In this document: one piece after another, positions 1 to 7,581 of the stretch
Layout of the letters: every line of letters begins with the position of its first letter
Numbering within the stretch: the stretch's first letter is position 1
Assembly (NCBI GenBank): GCA_017461685.1
Contig: JAFTXF010000082.1
Coordinates: 1 to 11,920, forward strand
Length of the DNA stretch: 11,920 bases
Source of the DNA: Lachnospiraceae bacterium
GTDB taxonomy: Bacteria; Bacillota; Clostridia; Lachnospirales; Lachnospiraceae
Direction of reading: 5' to 3'
Position numbers and translations under genes: made by a program
The notes under the pieces: generated by a model
Seen by the model: the letters and a program-made list of their open reading frames with translations, nothing else
Told to the model about the DNA's origin: nothing
Databases searched by the model: none

Positions 1-44
1 AATATCTATTACTCCGGCAAGCTGCCATAAAGTTTCGCAATTGT
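1..44. other. Short non-coding stretch downstream of truA
   Basis: This is the beginning of the region that follows truA in transcription order. No coding frame or hairpin with a T-tract is visible in the 44 bases. In related Clostridia the next gene is usually rplM (ribosomal protein L13), but none of it is inside the window, so that is an expectation from synteny only. A promoter-like pair reads leftwards: TTGACT at 52-47 (overlapping the truA stop codon), a 17-base spacer, then TATGGC at 29-24. The -10 element matches the consensus poorly. Confidence 0.4.
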
Positions 45-809
45 CTAGTCAAATTCATACTTCACCAGCCGCAGGCCGCAAGCCGGTGCGGTAGGTCCTG
101 CTGCCTGGCGGTCCTTTGCCTCGATCACGGAAGGCATATCGCCGGCTTCACGTCTTCCATAGCCTACCTCTAAAAGCGTACCTGCAATAATCCGTACCAT
201 ATTGTATAAAAAACCTGTTCCCGTCACCCGGATAATTATCTCATCCTCAGCCCTAAAGACCTGCAAATCTGTAATAGTACGGACGGTAGTCTCCACCTGG
301 GCACCTACAGTACAAAAGGATTTAAAATCGTGCTCTCCTATCAAATGCTGTGCTGCGCGCTGCATAGCTTCTACATCACATGGCAAATAGGTAAAGTGGC
401 AGTACAAACGTTTCATAGGATTTGGAAACGGTGCATTCACAATGTGATATTCGTAGGTCTTACGGCTGCTGCAATGTCTTGGATGAAAATCAGCAGACAC
501 TTCCTTTGACTCCACAATGCGAATATCCTCCGGCAGACGTTGATTCAGTGCATAACTCATCTTCTCGCCGGGAATAGGCGAGCAGGTGTCAAACACTGCC
601 ACATTGCACAAAGCATGCACGCCGGAATCTGTGCGGCTGGCGCCAATTACGGAAACCTCTTCTTTTAAAAGTTCGCTCAGCTTCTGATTCAACACACCCT
701 CCACGGTAATACCGTTAGGCTGAATCTGCCATCCACAGTAATTGGTACCGTCATAGGAAACCTTAAGCATTATGCGTTTTTTTGTCTTCTCAGCATTTGC
801 CTCACACAT
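45..809 (-). CDS. truA: tRNA pseudouridine(38-40) synthase TruA
   Basis: TruA converts uridines 38, 39 and 40 of the tRNA anticodon arm to pseudouridine in the cytosol. The TruA fold opens with SYDGTNYCGWQ. The catalytic motif ASRTDSGVHA carries the active-site Asp (about residue 61 from the start used here), and NMVRIIAGTLLEVG lies in the C-terminal half. At 254 residues the length fits the family. I place the start at 809 because AAGGAG sits 6 nt upstream. A longer frame to 854 would overlap ecfT and lacks such a site, while a later ATG at 770 would drop the basic KKRI residues before the first strand. The ecfT stop codon TAA is part of the Shine-Dalgarno sequence (TAAGGAG), so translation is probably coupled to ecfT. 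The function is housekeeping; ecf-truA linkage is common in Bacillota. Confidence 0.96.
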   Translation of the reverse strand: MCEANAEKTKKRIMLKVSYDGTNYCGWQIQPNGITVEGVLNQKLSELLKEEVSVIGASRTDSGVHALCNVAVFDTCSPIPGEKMSYALNQRLPEDIRIVESKEVSADFHPRHCSSRKTYEYHIVNAPFPNPMKRLYCHFTYLPCDVEAMQRAAQHLIGEHDFKSFCTVGAQVETTVRTITDLQVFRAEDEIIIRVTGTGFLYNMVRIIAGTLLEVGYGRREAGDMPSVIEAKDRQAAGPTAPACGLRLVKYEFD

Positions 810-819
810 ACCGTACTCC

Positions 820-1617
820 TTAAAGTCTGCCCACAAAAACAGTAATAACCGCAAATCCCAGCAAGTATAAATAGGCCAGCTTATCGGCCTTTTTGTAAAT
901 AAGCGGCTTCATCTTGGTGCGCCCTTCTCCGCCGCGATAGCAGCGGGACTCCATAGCCATGGCCAAATCATTGGCTCTGCGGAAAGCAGAGATAAACAGC
1001 GGTACCAAAAGAGGCACCATGGCCTTGGCTTTTTCAATAATATTGCCCGATTCAAAATCTGCCCCACGGGCAATCTGGGCCTTCATGATTTTGTCAGTCT
1101 CCTCCAGCAAAATAGGTATGAAACGCAAGGAAATACTCATCATCATGGCAATTTCATGAACCGGAACCCCCAGCTTATTTAAAGGCTTCAGGGCTTTTTC
1201 CATGCCGTCTGTCAGCTGATTGGGTGTGGTTGTCAGGGTCATTAACGAAGCACTGATAATCAAAAGAATCAAACGCCAGCCCATAAAGAGTGCCGTTCGA
1301 ATTCCTTCCCAGGTCAGTGTAAAAATCCAAAAGCTGAAAATCGGTGTGCCCGGCGTCAAAAACATATTGAACACCACAGTAATACCCAGCAAAAATCCGA
1401 TAGCCTTCATTCCCCGGAGAATATATCCCAAAGGCACCTTGGACAGCTTAATCACTGCTGCCAATCCCAGTGTCGCCAGTAAATATCCCCAAATATTTCC
1501 TACTAAAAATAATGTAACGATATATATAATAGTACCTGCCAGCTTTACCCGCGGGTCCAGTCTGTGAATCACAGAATCCGTCTGGTAATACTGGCCGATT
1601 GTAATATCACGAATCAT
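820..1617 (-). CDS. ecfT: ECF transporter transmembrane coupling protein EcfT
   Basis: EcfT is the membrane scaffold of energy-coupling factor importers. It links the two ATPases to a substrate-binding S component for uptake of vitamins or metal ions. The 265-residue protein starts with IGQYYQTDSVIHRLDPRVK, the typical EcfT N-terminus, followed by several hydrophobic segments (roughly residues 25-60, 70-90, 108-130 and 245-262). Its C-terminal cytosolic part has the two Arg-containing coupling motifs that contact the ATPases: AQIARGAD (about 180-187) and AMESRCY (about 221-227). The gene overlaps the ecfA2 stop codon by 4 nt (ATGA) and has AAAGGA 5 nt upstream, so it is translationally coupled to ecfA2. 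No S component is nearby, which fits a shared (group II) module. The substrate cannot be told from this gene. Confidence 0.95.
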   Translation of the reverse strand: MIRDITIGQYYQTDSVIHRLDPRVKLAGTIIYIVTLFLVGNIWGYLLATLGLAAVIKLSKVPLGYILRGMKAIGFLLGITVVFNMFLTPGTPIFSFWIFTLTWEGIRTALFMGWRLILLIISASLMTLTTTPNQLTDGMEKALKPLNKLGVPVHEIAMMMSISLRFIPILLEETDKIMKAQIARGADFESGNIIEKAKAMVPLLVPLFISAFRRANDLAMAMESRCYRGGEGRTKMKPLIYKKADKLAYLYLLGFAVITVFVGRL

Positions 1618-2480
1618 AGATTTCCTTTCCGACGTGCCTCTAAAGCCGCCAAAATGTCCTTTGCAGCCTCTTCCATGGTAATGGCGTCTGTTTCTACCTC
1701 TAAGCCCTTTTCACGCAATTTATGGACGATATAGGACACCTCGGGGGCAGCCAGACCCATTTCCTCTAACTCCTCCAGATGTGAAAATACTTCCTTCGGT
1801 GCACCATCATATGCCACAGCCCCTTTGTTCATCACAATGACACGGTCTACATATTCTGCTACATCCTCCATACTGTGGCTGACTAATACTATGGTAATGC
1901 CTGCACGCTCTCTAAGGCCCGAAATCAGCTCTAAAATCTCCTTACGGCCCTGTGGGTCCAGTCCAGCCGTAGGCTCGTCTAAGATCAGCATTTTCGGCTT
2001 CATGGCCAGCACACCGGCAATGGCTACGCGGCGCTTCTGCCCTCCCGACAAATCGAAAGGCGACCGCTTATAATACTGCTCACCCATGCCCACCAGAGCC
2101 AGGGCTTCCTTTGCCTGCGCCTCCGCTTCGTCTTTTTTCAGGCCCAGATTTTTCGGCCCGAAACATACATCAGAAAGCACATCCACCTCAAAAAGCTGAT
2201 GTTCCGGATACTGGAAAACCAGTCCCACATTGCTGCGGTGCTTCTTCATATCGTAGCCTTCTGCATAAATATCCTGTCCGTCAAAATAAATATGGCCTTC
2301 TGTAGGCTTAATCAGTCCGTTCAAATGCTGTACAAGCGTAGATTTACCGGAGCCGGTATGGCCTATCAGCCCCACAAATTCGCCGTCTTTTATTTCTATA
2401 TGAATATCTTTGAGGGCATGGACTACCATCTCCGTACCCTGCCCGTAAATATAATTGATTCTTTCTAATTTGATTGACAT
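1614..2480 (-). CDS. ecfA2: ECF transporter ATPase EcfA2
   Basis: This is the second ATPase of the energy-coupling factor module; it should pair with EcfA1 and dock on EcfT at the inner face of the membrane. Visible in 288 residues are Walker A GHTGSGKST (40-48), the Q-loop in FQYPEHQLFE with Gln at 90, signature LSGGQ (144-148), Walker B MLILDEPTAGLDP with catalytic Glu at 169, and the switch His at 202 (VSHSMEDV). The FQYPEHQLFE form of the Q-loop, ending in Phe-Glu, is typical of EcfA2. The start is well supported by AAGGAAGG 3-6 nt upstream. An 87-nt gap separates it from ecfA1, and it overlaps ecfT by 4 nt. All ATPase motifs are intact. Confidence 0.95.
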   Translation of the reverse strand: MSIKLERINYIYGQGTEMVVHALKDIHIEIKDGEFVGLIGHTGSGKSTLVQHLNGLIKPTEGHIYFDGQDIYAEGYDMKKHRSNVGLVFQYPEHQLFEVDVLSDVCFGPKNLGLKKDEAEAQAKEALALVGMGEQYYKRSPFDLSGGQKRRVAIAGVLAMKPKMLILDEPTAGLDPQGRKEILELISGLRERAGITIVLVSHSMEDVAEYVDRVIVMNKGAVAYDGAPKEVFSHLEELEEMGLAAPEVSYIVHKLREKGLEVETDAITMEEAAKDILAALEARRKGNL

Positions 2481-2567
2481 AATCCTTCCTTTATATAAAG
2501 CATCCTACCGGAACGCTTCACCATGATACATATCCTCAAAATACGCTCTGCTGCCTGCTTACATTAT
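2481..2567. other. ecfA1-ecfA2 spacer
   Basis: The 87-nt gap is unusually wide for this otherwise tight operon. I see no T-tract terminator and no promoter with two well-spaced boxes. An eight-codon frame starting with ATGTATCATGG lies in it, but it is too short and weakly initiated to call. It is probably transcribed through. Confidence 0.5.
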
Positions 2568-3452
2568 TCACAGTCCCAACGCTTCTACCAACTCATCCAC
2601 CGTCAAAATACCGTCCGGTAAATCAAGCCCCTGCTTTTTTAACTCATGGGCCAAAAGTGTTACCTGAGGCAAATCCAGGCGCAGTGACTGTAATTTGTCT
2701 ACCTGAGAGAAAATTTCTCTGGGAGTTCCCTGCATGGCAATCTTGCCTTGATCCATGACGTAAACCTTGTCTGCGTGAATAATTTCATCCATGTAGTGGG
2801 TAATCAGTATGACTGTAATCCCCTCTACATCATTTAATCCTCTGGCCGCACGGATAACCTCCTTACGCCCTCTCGGATCCAGCATGGCAGTAGGCTCATC
2901 CAGCACGATACACATAGGATGCATTGCCAACACACCTGCAATAGAAACTCGCTGCTTTTGTCCGCCGGACAAATGATTCGGAGAATGCTTGCGAAATTCG
3001 TACATACCAACTGCACGGAGACTTTCTTCCACACGTTCCCAGATTTCCTCCGTAGGAACGCCCAGATTTTCCGCACCGAAGCCTACATCCTCTTCTACCA
3101 CCTGACCGATAATCTGATTGTCCGGATTCTGGAACACCATACCGGCACGCTGGCGCACCTCCCACACGTGCTCCTCCTTCCCGGTATCCATTCCGTCCAC
3201 CCAGACCGTACCCCCGGTAGGAAACAGCATGGCATTCATGTGCTTGGCAAGGGTAGACTTACCGGAACCGTTGTGCCCCAGTATCGCCACGAAATCACCC
3301 TTCTGTACATCCAGGTCCACCTCATCAATGGCCCGGTTTACGCCCTCTACATTGCCCTCTTCATCCAGCTGCTTATATTCATAAACCAGTTTCTCTGTTT
3401 TTAAAATAGATTTTATACTTTCTTTCATACTTATAGCTGCCTCAAGTTCCAT
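2568..3452 (-). CDS. ecfA1: ECF transporter ATPase EcfA1
   Basis: This is the first ATPase of the energy-coupling factor module and should form an EcfA1-EcfA2 heterodimer that drives uptake through EcfT and S components encoded elsewhere. In 294 residues one sees Walker [10 protein letters not shown] (59-67), the Q-loop [20 protein letters not shown] with Gln at 108, signature LSGGQ (161-165), Walker [14 protein letters not shown] with Glu at 186, and the switch His at 219 (THYMDE). The FQNPDNQ Q-loop distinguishes EcfA1 from EcfA2. The start is uncertain: the ATG at 3452 has only a weak GAGAAA about 10 nt upstream, and the ATG at 3428 has GAGG 11 nt upstream. The core domain begins after both ([11 protein letters not shown]), so the function is unaffected. 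The gene starts 12 nt after the MATE gene ends, suggesting read-through from it. Confidence 0.95.
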   Translation of the reverse strand: MELEAAISMKESIKSILKTEKLVYEYKQLDEEGNVEGVNRAIDEVDLDVQKGDFVAILGHNGSGKSTLAKHMNAMLFPTGGTVWVDGMDTGKEEHVWEVRQRAGMVFQNPDNQIIGQVVEEDVGFGAENLGVPTEEIWERVEESLRAVGMYEFRKHSPNHLSGGQKQRVSIAGVLAMHPMCIVLDEPTAMLDPRGRKEVIRAARGLNDVEGITVILITHYMDEIIHADKVYVMDQGKIAMQGTPREIFSQVDKLQSLRLDLPQVTLLAHELKKQGLDLPDGILTVDELVEALGL

Positions 3453-3464
3453 AAAATTATTTCT

Positions 3465-4853
3465 CTATACTTCTGCATTATATTCTTGGGAAGACTTTAT
3501 CTTTTTTATCCATTTGCCGCTGCGTAAACGAATCACGCACCATACCGCCTTTAACACCTGGTCGATTTTCAGGAAAAAATAAATCCAGAAGGCCGGGAAG
3601 CCAAACACAAGCCCCGCCAGAATCCCTAACGGAATACTTGCTACCCATAAAAATACATTATCGGCAATCATTAAAACCTTGGTGTCACCGCCGCCTCGAA
3701 GCACGCCCTTTGTCATAATACTGTTGGCCGCCTGGAACACCACAATCAGGCTGATAGAACGCATTAACTGTCTTGCAATTTCCTGTGTCTCCGGTAATAA
3801 ATTATAGGCAGTAATCATCGGTTCACTGATTAACATAATGATACCTGCTGCAATCAGACCAAATACGATACCAAGGCCCAAAAACGCATAGCCCTGACGG
3901 TGTGCCTTTTCTCTGTTGCCTTCTCCCAGGGTATAACCTGTGACAATGGCGCCGGCCTGTGAAAAGCCCTGAATCATAACGGAGCTTAACTGCTGCGTCA
4001 CAGCAGTCACAGCATTGGCCGCCACAAAGCTTTCACCCAATCTGCCGATTACCATGGCAACGGAATTATTTCCCAGCGCCAGAATACCGTCACTGACAAG
4101 TACCGGAATACTGATACGAATATATTCCTTCCACAGATTTCCTACTGACATAAATATATCCCGCAGCCGGAAACCGATTTTCTTATCCTTAAAAAATAAA
4201 TATCCGCAAATCATGCTGAATTCAAAAATTCGCGCAATCAGCGTACCAACGGCAGCACCCGCCACCTCCATTCTCGGACAGCCGAACTTGCCGAAAATAA
4301 ACAGGTAATTGGCACCCACATTAATAAAAAATGCTGCTATGGAAGTATATAACGGTATCCGTACCATTTCCACATTACGCAGTACAATGGTGCAAGTCAA
4401 AGACAGTCCCAACAGGAAATAGGTCACCACAGACCACTCCAGGTACTCTATTCCCTTTACAATAATATCCTCTTCCACCGTATAGATACACATAATCTGC
4501 CTTGGAAACAATATCGTAAGAACACAGAAAAGCGCTGACATCCCCAGACACAGCCTGAGCATAATGGCAACCGTTCTCTTTAAGGAAACCTGATCCTTCA
4601 TACCGTAATAGCGGGCCACCAGCACACTGGCACCCATCCCGATACCCATACAAAAAATATGAAAAATGTTAATAAACTGATTGGCCAGAGAAACCGCTGA
4701 AAGCTCCGTTTCACCGACTGCACCAATCATAATGGTATCCATCATATTCACGCCGGAGGTAATAAGTCCCTGCAGCGCAATAGGAATCGCTATGCTGCAT
4801 ACGGTTTTATAAAATTTTTTGTCCTTGATAAATAAACTATGCATATTTTCCAC
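3465..4853 (-). CDS. MATE family multidrug/cation efflux transporter
   Basis: This is a polytopic membrane protein of 462 residues, the usual MATE length with about 12 membrane segments in two homologous halves. MATE proteins export organic cations, drugs or metabolites using a Na+ or H+ gradient. Family signs are the N-terminal IPIALQGLITSGVNMMDTIM, the following GETELSAVSLANQF, and in the second half SAVMVIGRLGESFVAANAV-type and QGFSQAGAIVTGYTLGEGN segments. It starts with GTG: AGGA lies 6 nt before the GTG at 4853, whereas the ATG three codons later has no well-spaced site. It ends 12 nt before ecfA1 and may head the transcript that carries the ECF genes. The substrate cannot be inferred. 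A MATE gene between rplQ and the ECF genes is not part of the conserved arrangement I know. Confidence 0.93.
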   Translation of the reverse strand: MENMHSLFIKDKKFYKTVCSIAIPIALQGLITSGVNMMDTIMIGAVGETELSAVSLANQFINIFHIFCMGIGMGASVLVARYYGMKDQVSLKRTVAIMLRLCLGMSALFCVLTILFPRQIMCIYTVEEDIIVKGIEYLEWSVVTYFLLGLSLTCTIVLRNVEMVRIPLYTSIAAFFINVGANYLFIFGKFGCPRMEVAGAAVGTLIARIFEFSMICGYLFFKDKKIGFRLRDIFMSVGNLWKEYIRISIPVLVSDGILALGNNSVAMVIGRLGESFVAANAVTAVTQQLSSVMIQGFSQAGAIVTGYTLGEGNREKAHRQGYAFLGLGIVFGLIAAGIIMLISEPMITAYNLLPETQEIARQLMRSISLIVVFQAANSIMTKGVLRGGGDTKVLMIADNVFLWVASIPLGILAGLVFGFPAFWIYFFLKIDQVLKAVWCVIRLRSGKWIKKIKSSQEYNAEV

Positions 4854-4959
4854 TTCTCTTCCTACTGGTATTCCTCGCCACTATATATCTCTGACTCTGT
4901 GTCTCTCCGAATATTATATAATCCTGATGCTACATCTTTCTGATACTAATTCTCTCATA
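4854..4959 (-). repeat. Spacer with three degenerate 12-nt direct repeats
   Basis: On the minus strand the spacer between the phosphoesterase stop and the MATE start holds AGTATGAGAGAA (4961-4950, beginning inside the TAG stop), AGTATCAGAAAG (4947-4936) and AGCATCAGGATT (4931-4920). They share the core AG(T/C)AT(G/C)AG, with start-to-start distances of 14 and 16 nt. The last copy abuts a perfect TATAAT (4918-4913), but no good -35 box sits 16-18 nt upstream. No intrinsic terminator is visible for the phosphoesterase gene. The repeats could be regulator sites, or simply low-complexity drift in a spacer. Confidence 0.4.
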
Positions 4960-5550
4960 CTAAATCTCTATAAAATACTTTTCATAAGCATTTACTACTT
5001 GCGTATCCAAATACTTCTGTTCCCGCTTGATATCGGAACCGTAATTCAAATGCACATGGCCGTAGAAAAAATACTTAGGCCGATGCTTCTTCATGAGATC
5101 CAAAAACACCTGAAATCCACGATGCGGACGGTCTTCTAAATCTCCCAGTCCCTTGGCCGGAGCATGGGTCAGCAAAATATCAAATCCCCGCTTGCGCATA
5201 ATCGGGAAAAAAAGCTTCCCCACACGCTTACGCATTTCTTTTTCGGTGTACTGGTTGTCTTGTCCCGGCTTGTAACGCATAGAACCTCCCAGCCCCAAAA
5301 TGCGTACTCCTTCGTATTCATATACCTGGTCATCGATACAAATACAGCCTTCAGGCGGGCGCTTGTCATAATGATCATGATTCCCATTTACATACAAAAG
5401 CGGACAATTGGCAAAGGTCACCAGAAAGGACAAATATTCTGCCGGCAAATCACCACAGGAAAGAATTAAATCAATACCCGCCAATTTCCCATCTTCATAA
5501 AAATCCCACAACCATTTGGAGGGTTCGTCTGCTACAACTAAAATTCTCAT
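4960..5550 (-). CDS. Calcineurin-like metallophosphoesterase family protein
   Basis: This is a soluble 196-residue protein of the calcineurin-like phosphoesterase superfamily, whose members use two metal ions to hydrolyse phosphomono- or diesters. Motifs seen in order: Asp8 in VADEPS (motif I), CGD (Asp34), GNHD (56-59), LLTHAP (His129) and YGHVH (164-168, two His). The motif I histidine (normally D-x-H) is replaced by Pro10, so one metal ligand may be missing. From memory, a clostridial subfamily with an SDEES-like motif I also lacks it, which would make this a subfamily feature rather than damage. The substrate is unknown. The start at 5550 has AAGGA 7 nt upstream, overlapping the TAA stop of the BMP-like gene 11 nt away, so the two genes are almost certainly co-transcribed and may act together. 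Confidence 0.9.
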   Translation of the reverse strand: MRILVVADEPSKWLWDFYEDGKLAGIDLILSCGDLPAEYLSFLVTFANCPLLYVNGNHDHYDKRPPEGCICIDDQVYEYEGVRILGLGGSMRYKPGQDNQYTEKEMRKRVGKLFFPIMRKRGFDILLTHAPAKGLGDLEDRPHRGFQVFLDLMKKHRPKYFFYGHVHLNYGSDIKREQKYLDTQVVNAYEKYFIEI

Positions 5551-5561
5551 CTCATTGTCCT

Positions 5562-7493
5562 TTATTGTATATTCTCTCCCAAAACAGGGGTCACTGTCTC
5601 CTGCAGTGAAATCAATGTCTTGGCCTCTTCTGTCAGATTTTCAAACTTAGGTATGTCACCAATAACATTTTCCACATACCAATCCATGGTAATAATTTGT
5701 TCCGGAGAAAGGACGCCGCCCTTTTCACCAATCACCGTTCCGTCCTGTAAAGTGATTTCATCCGCAAAAGGATGAAACTGCTCTGTGAAAATCTCTCTGC
5801 GCATCAAATCTACCAAAGTACGTATTCCGGCAGGCAGATTTTGGGATGTAATCAGGTCAATAATATCACTGGAAATACCCCACCAGTAATTGATGGCCTT
5901 GCGGGCCCTTACCTCGGAGCTTCTCCAATTACCGGCCTGAATATCATGTACGATCTTCTCGTAGAATTTACCCCAATTCCACACCGGCATAGCCAGCTGG
6001 ATGGTTTTGTCCCCTTCTGTCATGTACAGACCAAACTTTCTGTCCCTGCTTGCCAAACGTATCATGTCCGTATAGGATACCAGTGAAATATGGTGTTCCT
6101 CTAGCAGCTGCTGTAAATCAGAGGCAGTATCACAAAGCCAGTGCACATATACCTTGGCTCTCGGATTCACCATCTTTGCCCCCAATGCAAAGGCATTGAT
6201 ATTGGCAAATGCCCCATAGATAGGCAAATCTGCGCAGTATGCTATCTTGTCATTCGGTGTCATCGCTCCGGCTACCATGCCGCACAAAAATTTAGCCTCA
6301 TACATTCTGCCGTAATAAGTGCGAATGGCATTATAGGAACGGTTAATGGAGCAATTTAATATCTTTACCTCCGGATATTCCAATGCCTTCTTCAGACTGG
6401 CACTTAGAAACTTCTGGTGGGCAGTAAAAATAATTTCATTGCCATCTTTAATCGCCTGCTCTAAAAGCTCTGCAGCATCCATGCCGCTTCCATCCAGAAA
6501 ATAACTCTTGGTTTGAATCTTCTCTTCAAATACCTCCTCGAGATGAGCTCTGCCCAGTTCATGTCCATAGGTCCAGCTGGAAACCTCCGCCTGGCGGTCA
6601 TGCAAAAAGGCCACCTTTACCTTCTTGGTTCCGGAAATCGCCCGCAGCATTTGTCTAAGGGAAATGTCCTGATTTTCCTCCGGTTCCATGACCAAAGCTT
6701 CTTCCGGTGCTCTGTTTAACAGCAGAAATTCATTCCAGATGCGGTCCAAATCCTTTTTCAGCTGTGCATCCGACAGCTTCTTGAGTCTTTCGTAAGGGAA
6801 CAGGGAAAGGTAGAATAAAAAGGCATCGCCTACGGTAATCGGCAAGTCTTTGCCGCCCTTTTCCAAAAATCTCTTCTGAAACTGAACATATGCAGAAGAA
6901 AAATCATCCTCTTCTTCTTTCGCCCAGAGCTCGCCCGGCTCCTTGCCAACTGCTCTGGTAATGGCTTCAAAACTTCCCAGCTTGCTGAACCATATGTAAT
7001 TAATCTTACTGCATTTATAAAAGTCCAGAAATTCGTAATATAATTTATTTTCAAAGCTTTCGCTTTTCTTTGGAATCAAACGTATTACTTCGCCCTCAAT
7101 GCTGGCAGCGTCCAAAAACTTGAAAACACTGACACGCTTATTGCCTTCCTGAACGTAAAATTTGTTCATGAACTCGTAGGCAACAATAGGGTCTGTATTG
7201 CCATGGGCTGTTTGATAGTTGTATAAATTGCTCCATTTTGCAGAAAACTCTGTCCCCTGTTCCATAAGAGGCATAAAATTCACTGCGAAGGCATTCTGTC
7301 GGCCGGCAGTTTTCGTGCCTACGATCTGATCAATAGGTATCTCTACTACGCCCAGCTTCTCTTCCATATAGATATTCACACATGCCAGGATATCATCCAG
7401 GGCAGGAAGATAAGGATACTCGCCCTTGGCAACTGCATTACGGTATGCTCTTTCTCCAAGCCGAAGGGCCTGGCTATATTCCTGAATTTCCAT
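5562..7493 (-). CDS. Cytosolic BMP/PnrA-like ligand-binding protein with ParB-like N-terminal region
   Basis: Counting 643 residues from the start used here, the C-terminal part (about 285 to the end) resembles the BMP/PnrA family of nucleoside-binding proteins. It has a first strand KKVKVAFLHD, the segment YYGRMYEAKFLCGMVAGAMT followed by DKIAYCAD, and INAFALGAKMVNPRAKVYVH. Those proteins are normally exported lipoproteins of ABC importers; here there is no signal peptide, lipobox or membrane segment, so the protein should stay in the cytosol. Residues about 47-140 look like a ParB/sulfiredoxin-type fold: GVVEIPIDQIVGTKTAGRQ early on and FYVQEGNKRVSVFKFL, which resembles the ParB DGHRR-type box. 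The linker is helix-rich. The start at 7493 has GAGAGG 6 nt upstream; the longer frame to 7520 adds nine residues but has no ribosome binding site. The role is unknown, perhaps intracellular sensing of a nucleoside-like ligand. The BMP assignment is fairly secure; the ParB-like one is my inference from short motifs. Confidence 0.8.
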   Translation of the reverse strand: MEIQEYSQALRLGERAYRNAVAKGEYPYLPALDDILACVNIYMEEKLGVVEIPIDQIVGTKTAGRQNAFAVNFMPLMEQGTEFSAKWSNLYNYQTAHGNTDPIVAYEFMNKFYVQEGNKRVSVFKFLDAASIEGEVIRLIPKKSESFENKLYYEFLDFYKCSKINYIWFSKLGSFEAITRAVGKEPGELWAKEEEDDFSSAYVQFQKRFLEKGGKDLPITVGDAFLFYLSLFPYERLKKLSDAQLKKDLDRIWNEFLLLNRAPEEALVMEPEENQDISLRQMLRAISGTKKVKVAFLHDRQAEVSSWTYGHELGRAHLEEVFEEKIQTKSYFLDGSGMDAAELLEQAIKDGNEIIFTAHQKFLSASLKKALEYPEVKILNCSINRSYNAIRTYYGRMYEAKFLCGMVAGAMTPNDKIAYCADLPIYGAFANINAFALGAKMVNPRAKVYVHWLCDTASDLQQLLEEHHISLVSYTDMIRLASRDRKFGLYMTEGDKTIQLAMPVWNWGKFYEKIVHDIQAGNWRSSEVRARKAINYWWGISSDIIDLITSQNLPAGIRTLVDLMRREIFTEQFHPFADEITLQDGTVIGEKGGVLSPEQIITMDWYVENVIGDIPKFENLTEEAKTLISLQETVTPVLGENIQ

Positions 7494-7531
7494 AAACATC
7501 CTCTCTAAATAAATCTTCATATTTCTTGCTA

Positions 7532-7567
7532 ATATTATATTTTAACGCATTTTAGCGGATATTACAA
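7532..7567 (-). promoter_or_regulatory. Putative promoter of the BMP-like/phosphoesterase operon
   Basis: Reading leftwards, the -35 box TTGTAA (7567-7562) is followed by a 17-nt spacer and the -10 box TAAAAT (7544-7539). This predicts a transcript start near 7532. That leaves only about 12 nt before the ATG at 7520 but about 40 nt before the ATG at 7493, which has a ribosome binding site. An overlapping TATAAT a few bases downstream lacks a matching -35 box. The element lies directly after the terminator of the exporter operon. Confidence 0.55.
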
Positions 7568-7581
7568 GACGCATAGGCAAA

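Noticed and set aside
810..854. Upstream extension of truA to an ATG at 854
   Set aside because: It lies inside the ecfT coding end, has no good ribosome binding site, and is not part of the TruA fold; AAGGAG marks the ATG at 809.
2500..2540. Eight-codon frame between ecfA1 and ecfA2
   Set aside because: Too short, with a GAGG only 2 nt from the ATG, and no sign of attenuation structure or conservation that could be judged here.
2919..3404. 161-codon open frame on the plus strand opposite ecfA1
   Set aside because: It is a shadow of the well-supported ecfA1 gene, with no recognisable domain and no ribosome binding site of its own. Other plus-strand frames in the window are of the same kind.
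4913..4918. TATAAT before the MATE gene as a sigma-A promoter
   Set aside because: At 16-18 nt upstream there is only AGAAAG-like sequence and no extended -10 TG, so a perfect -10 alone is not enough in an AT-rich spacer.
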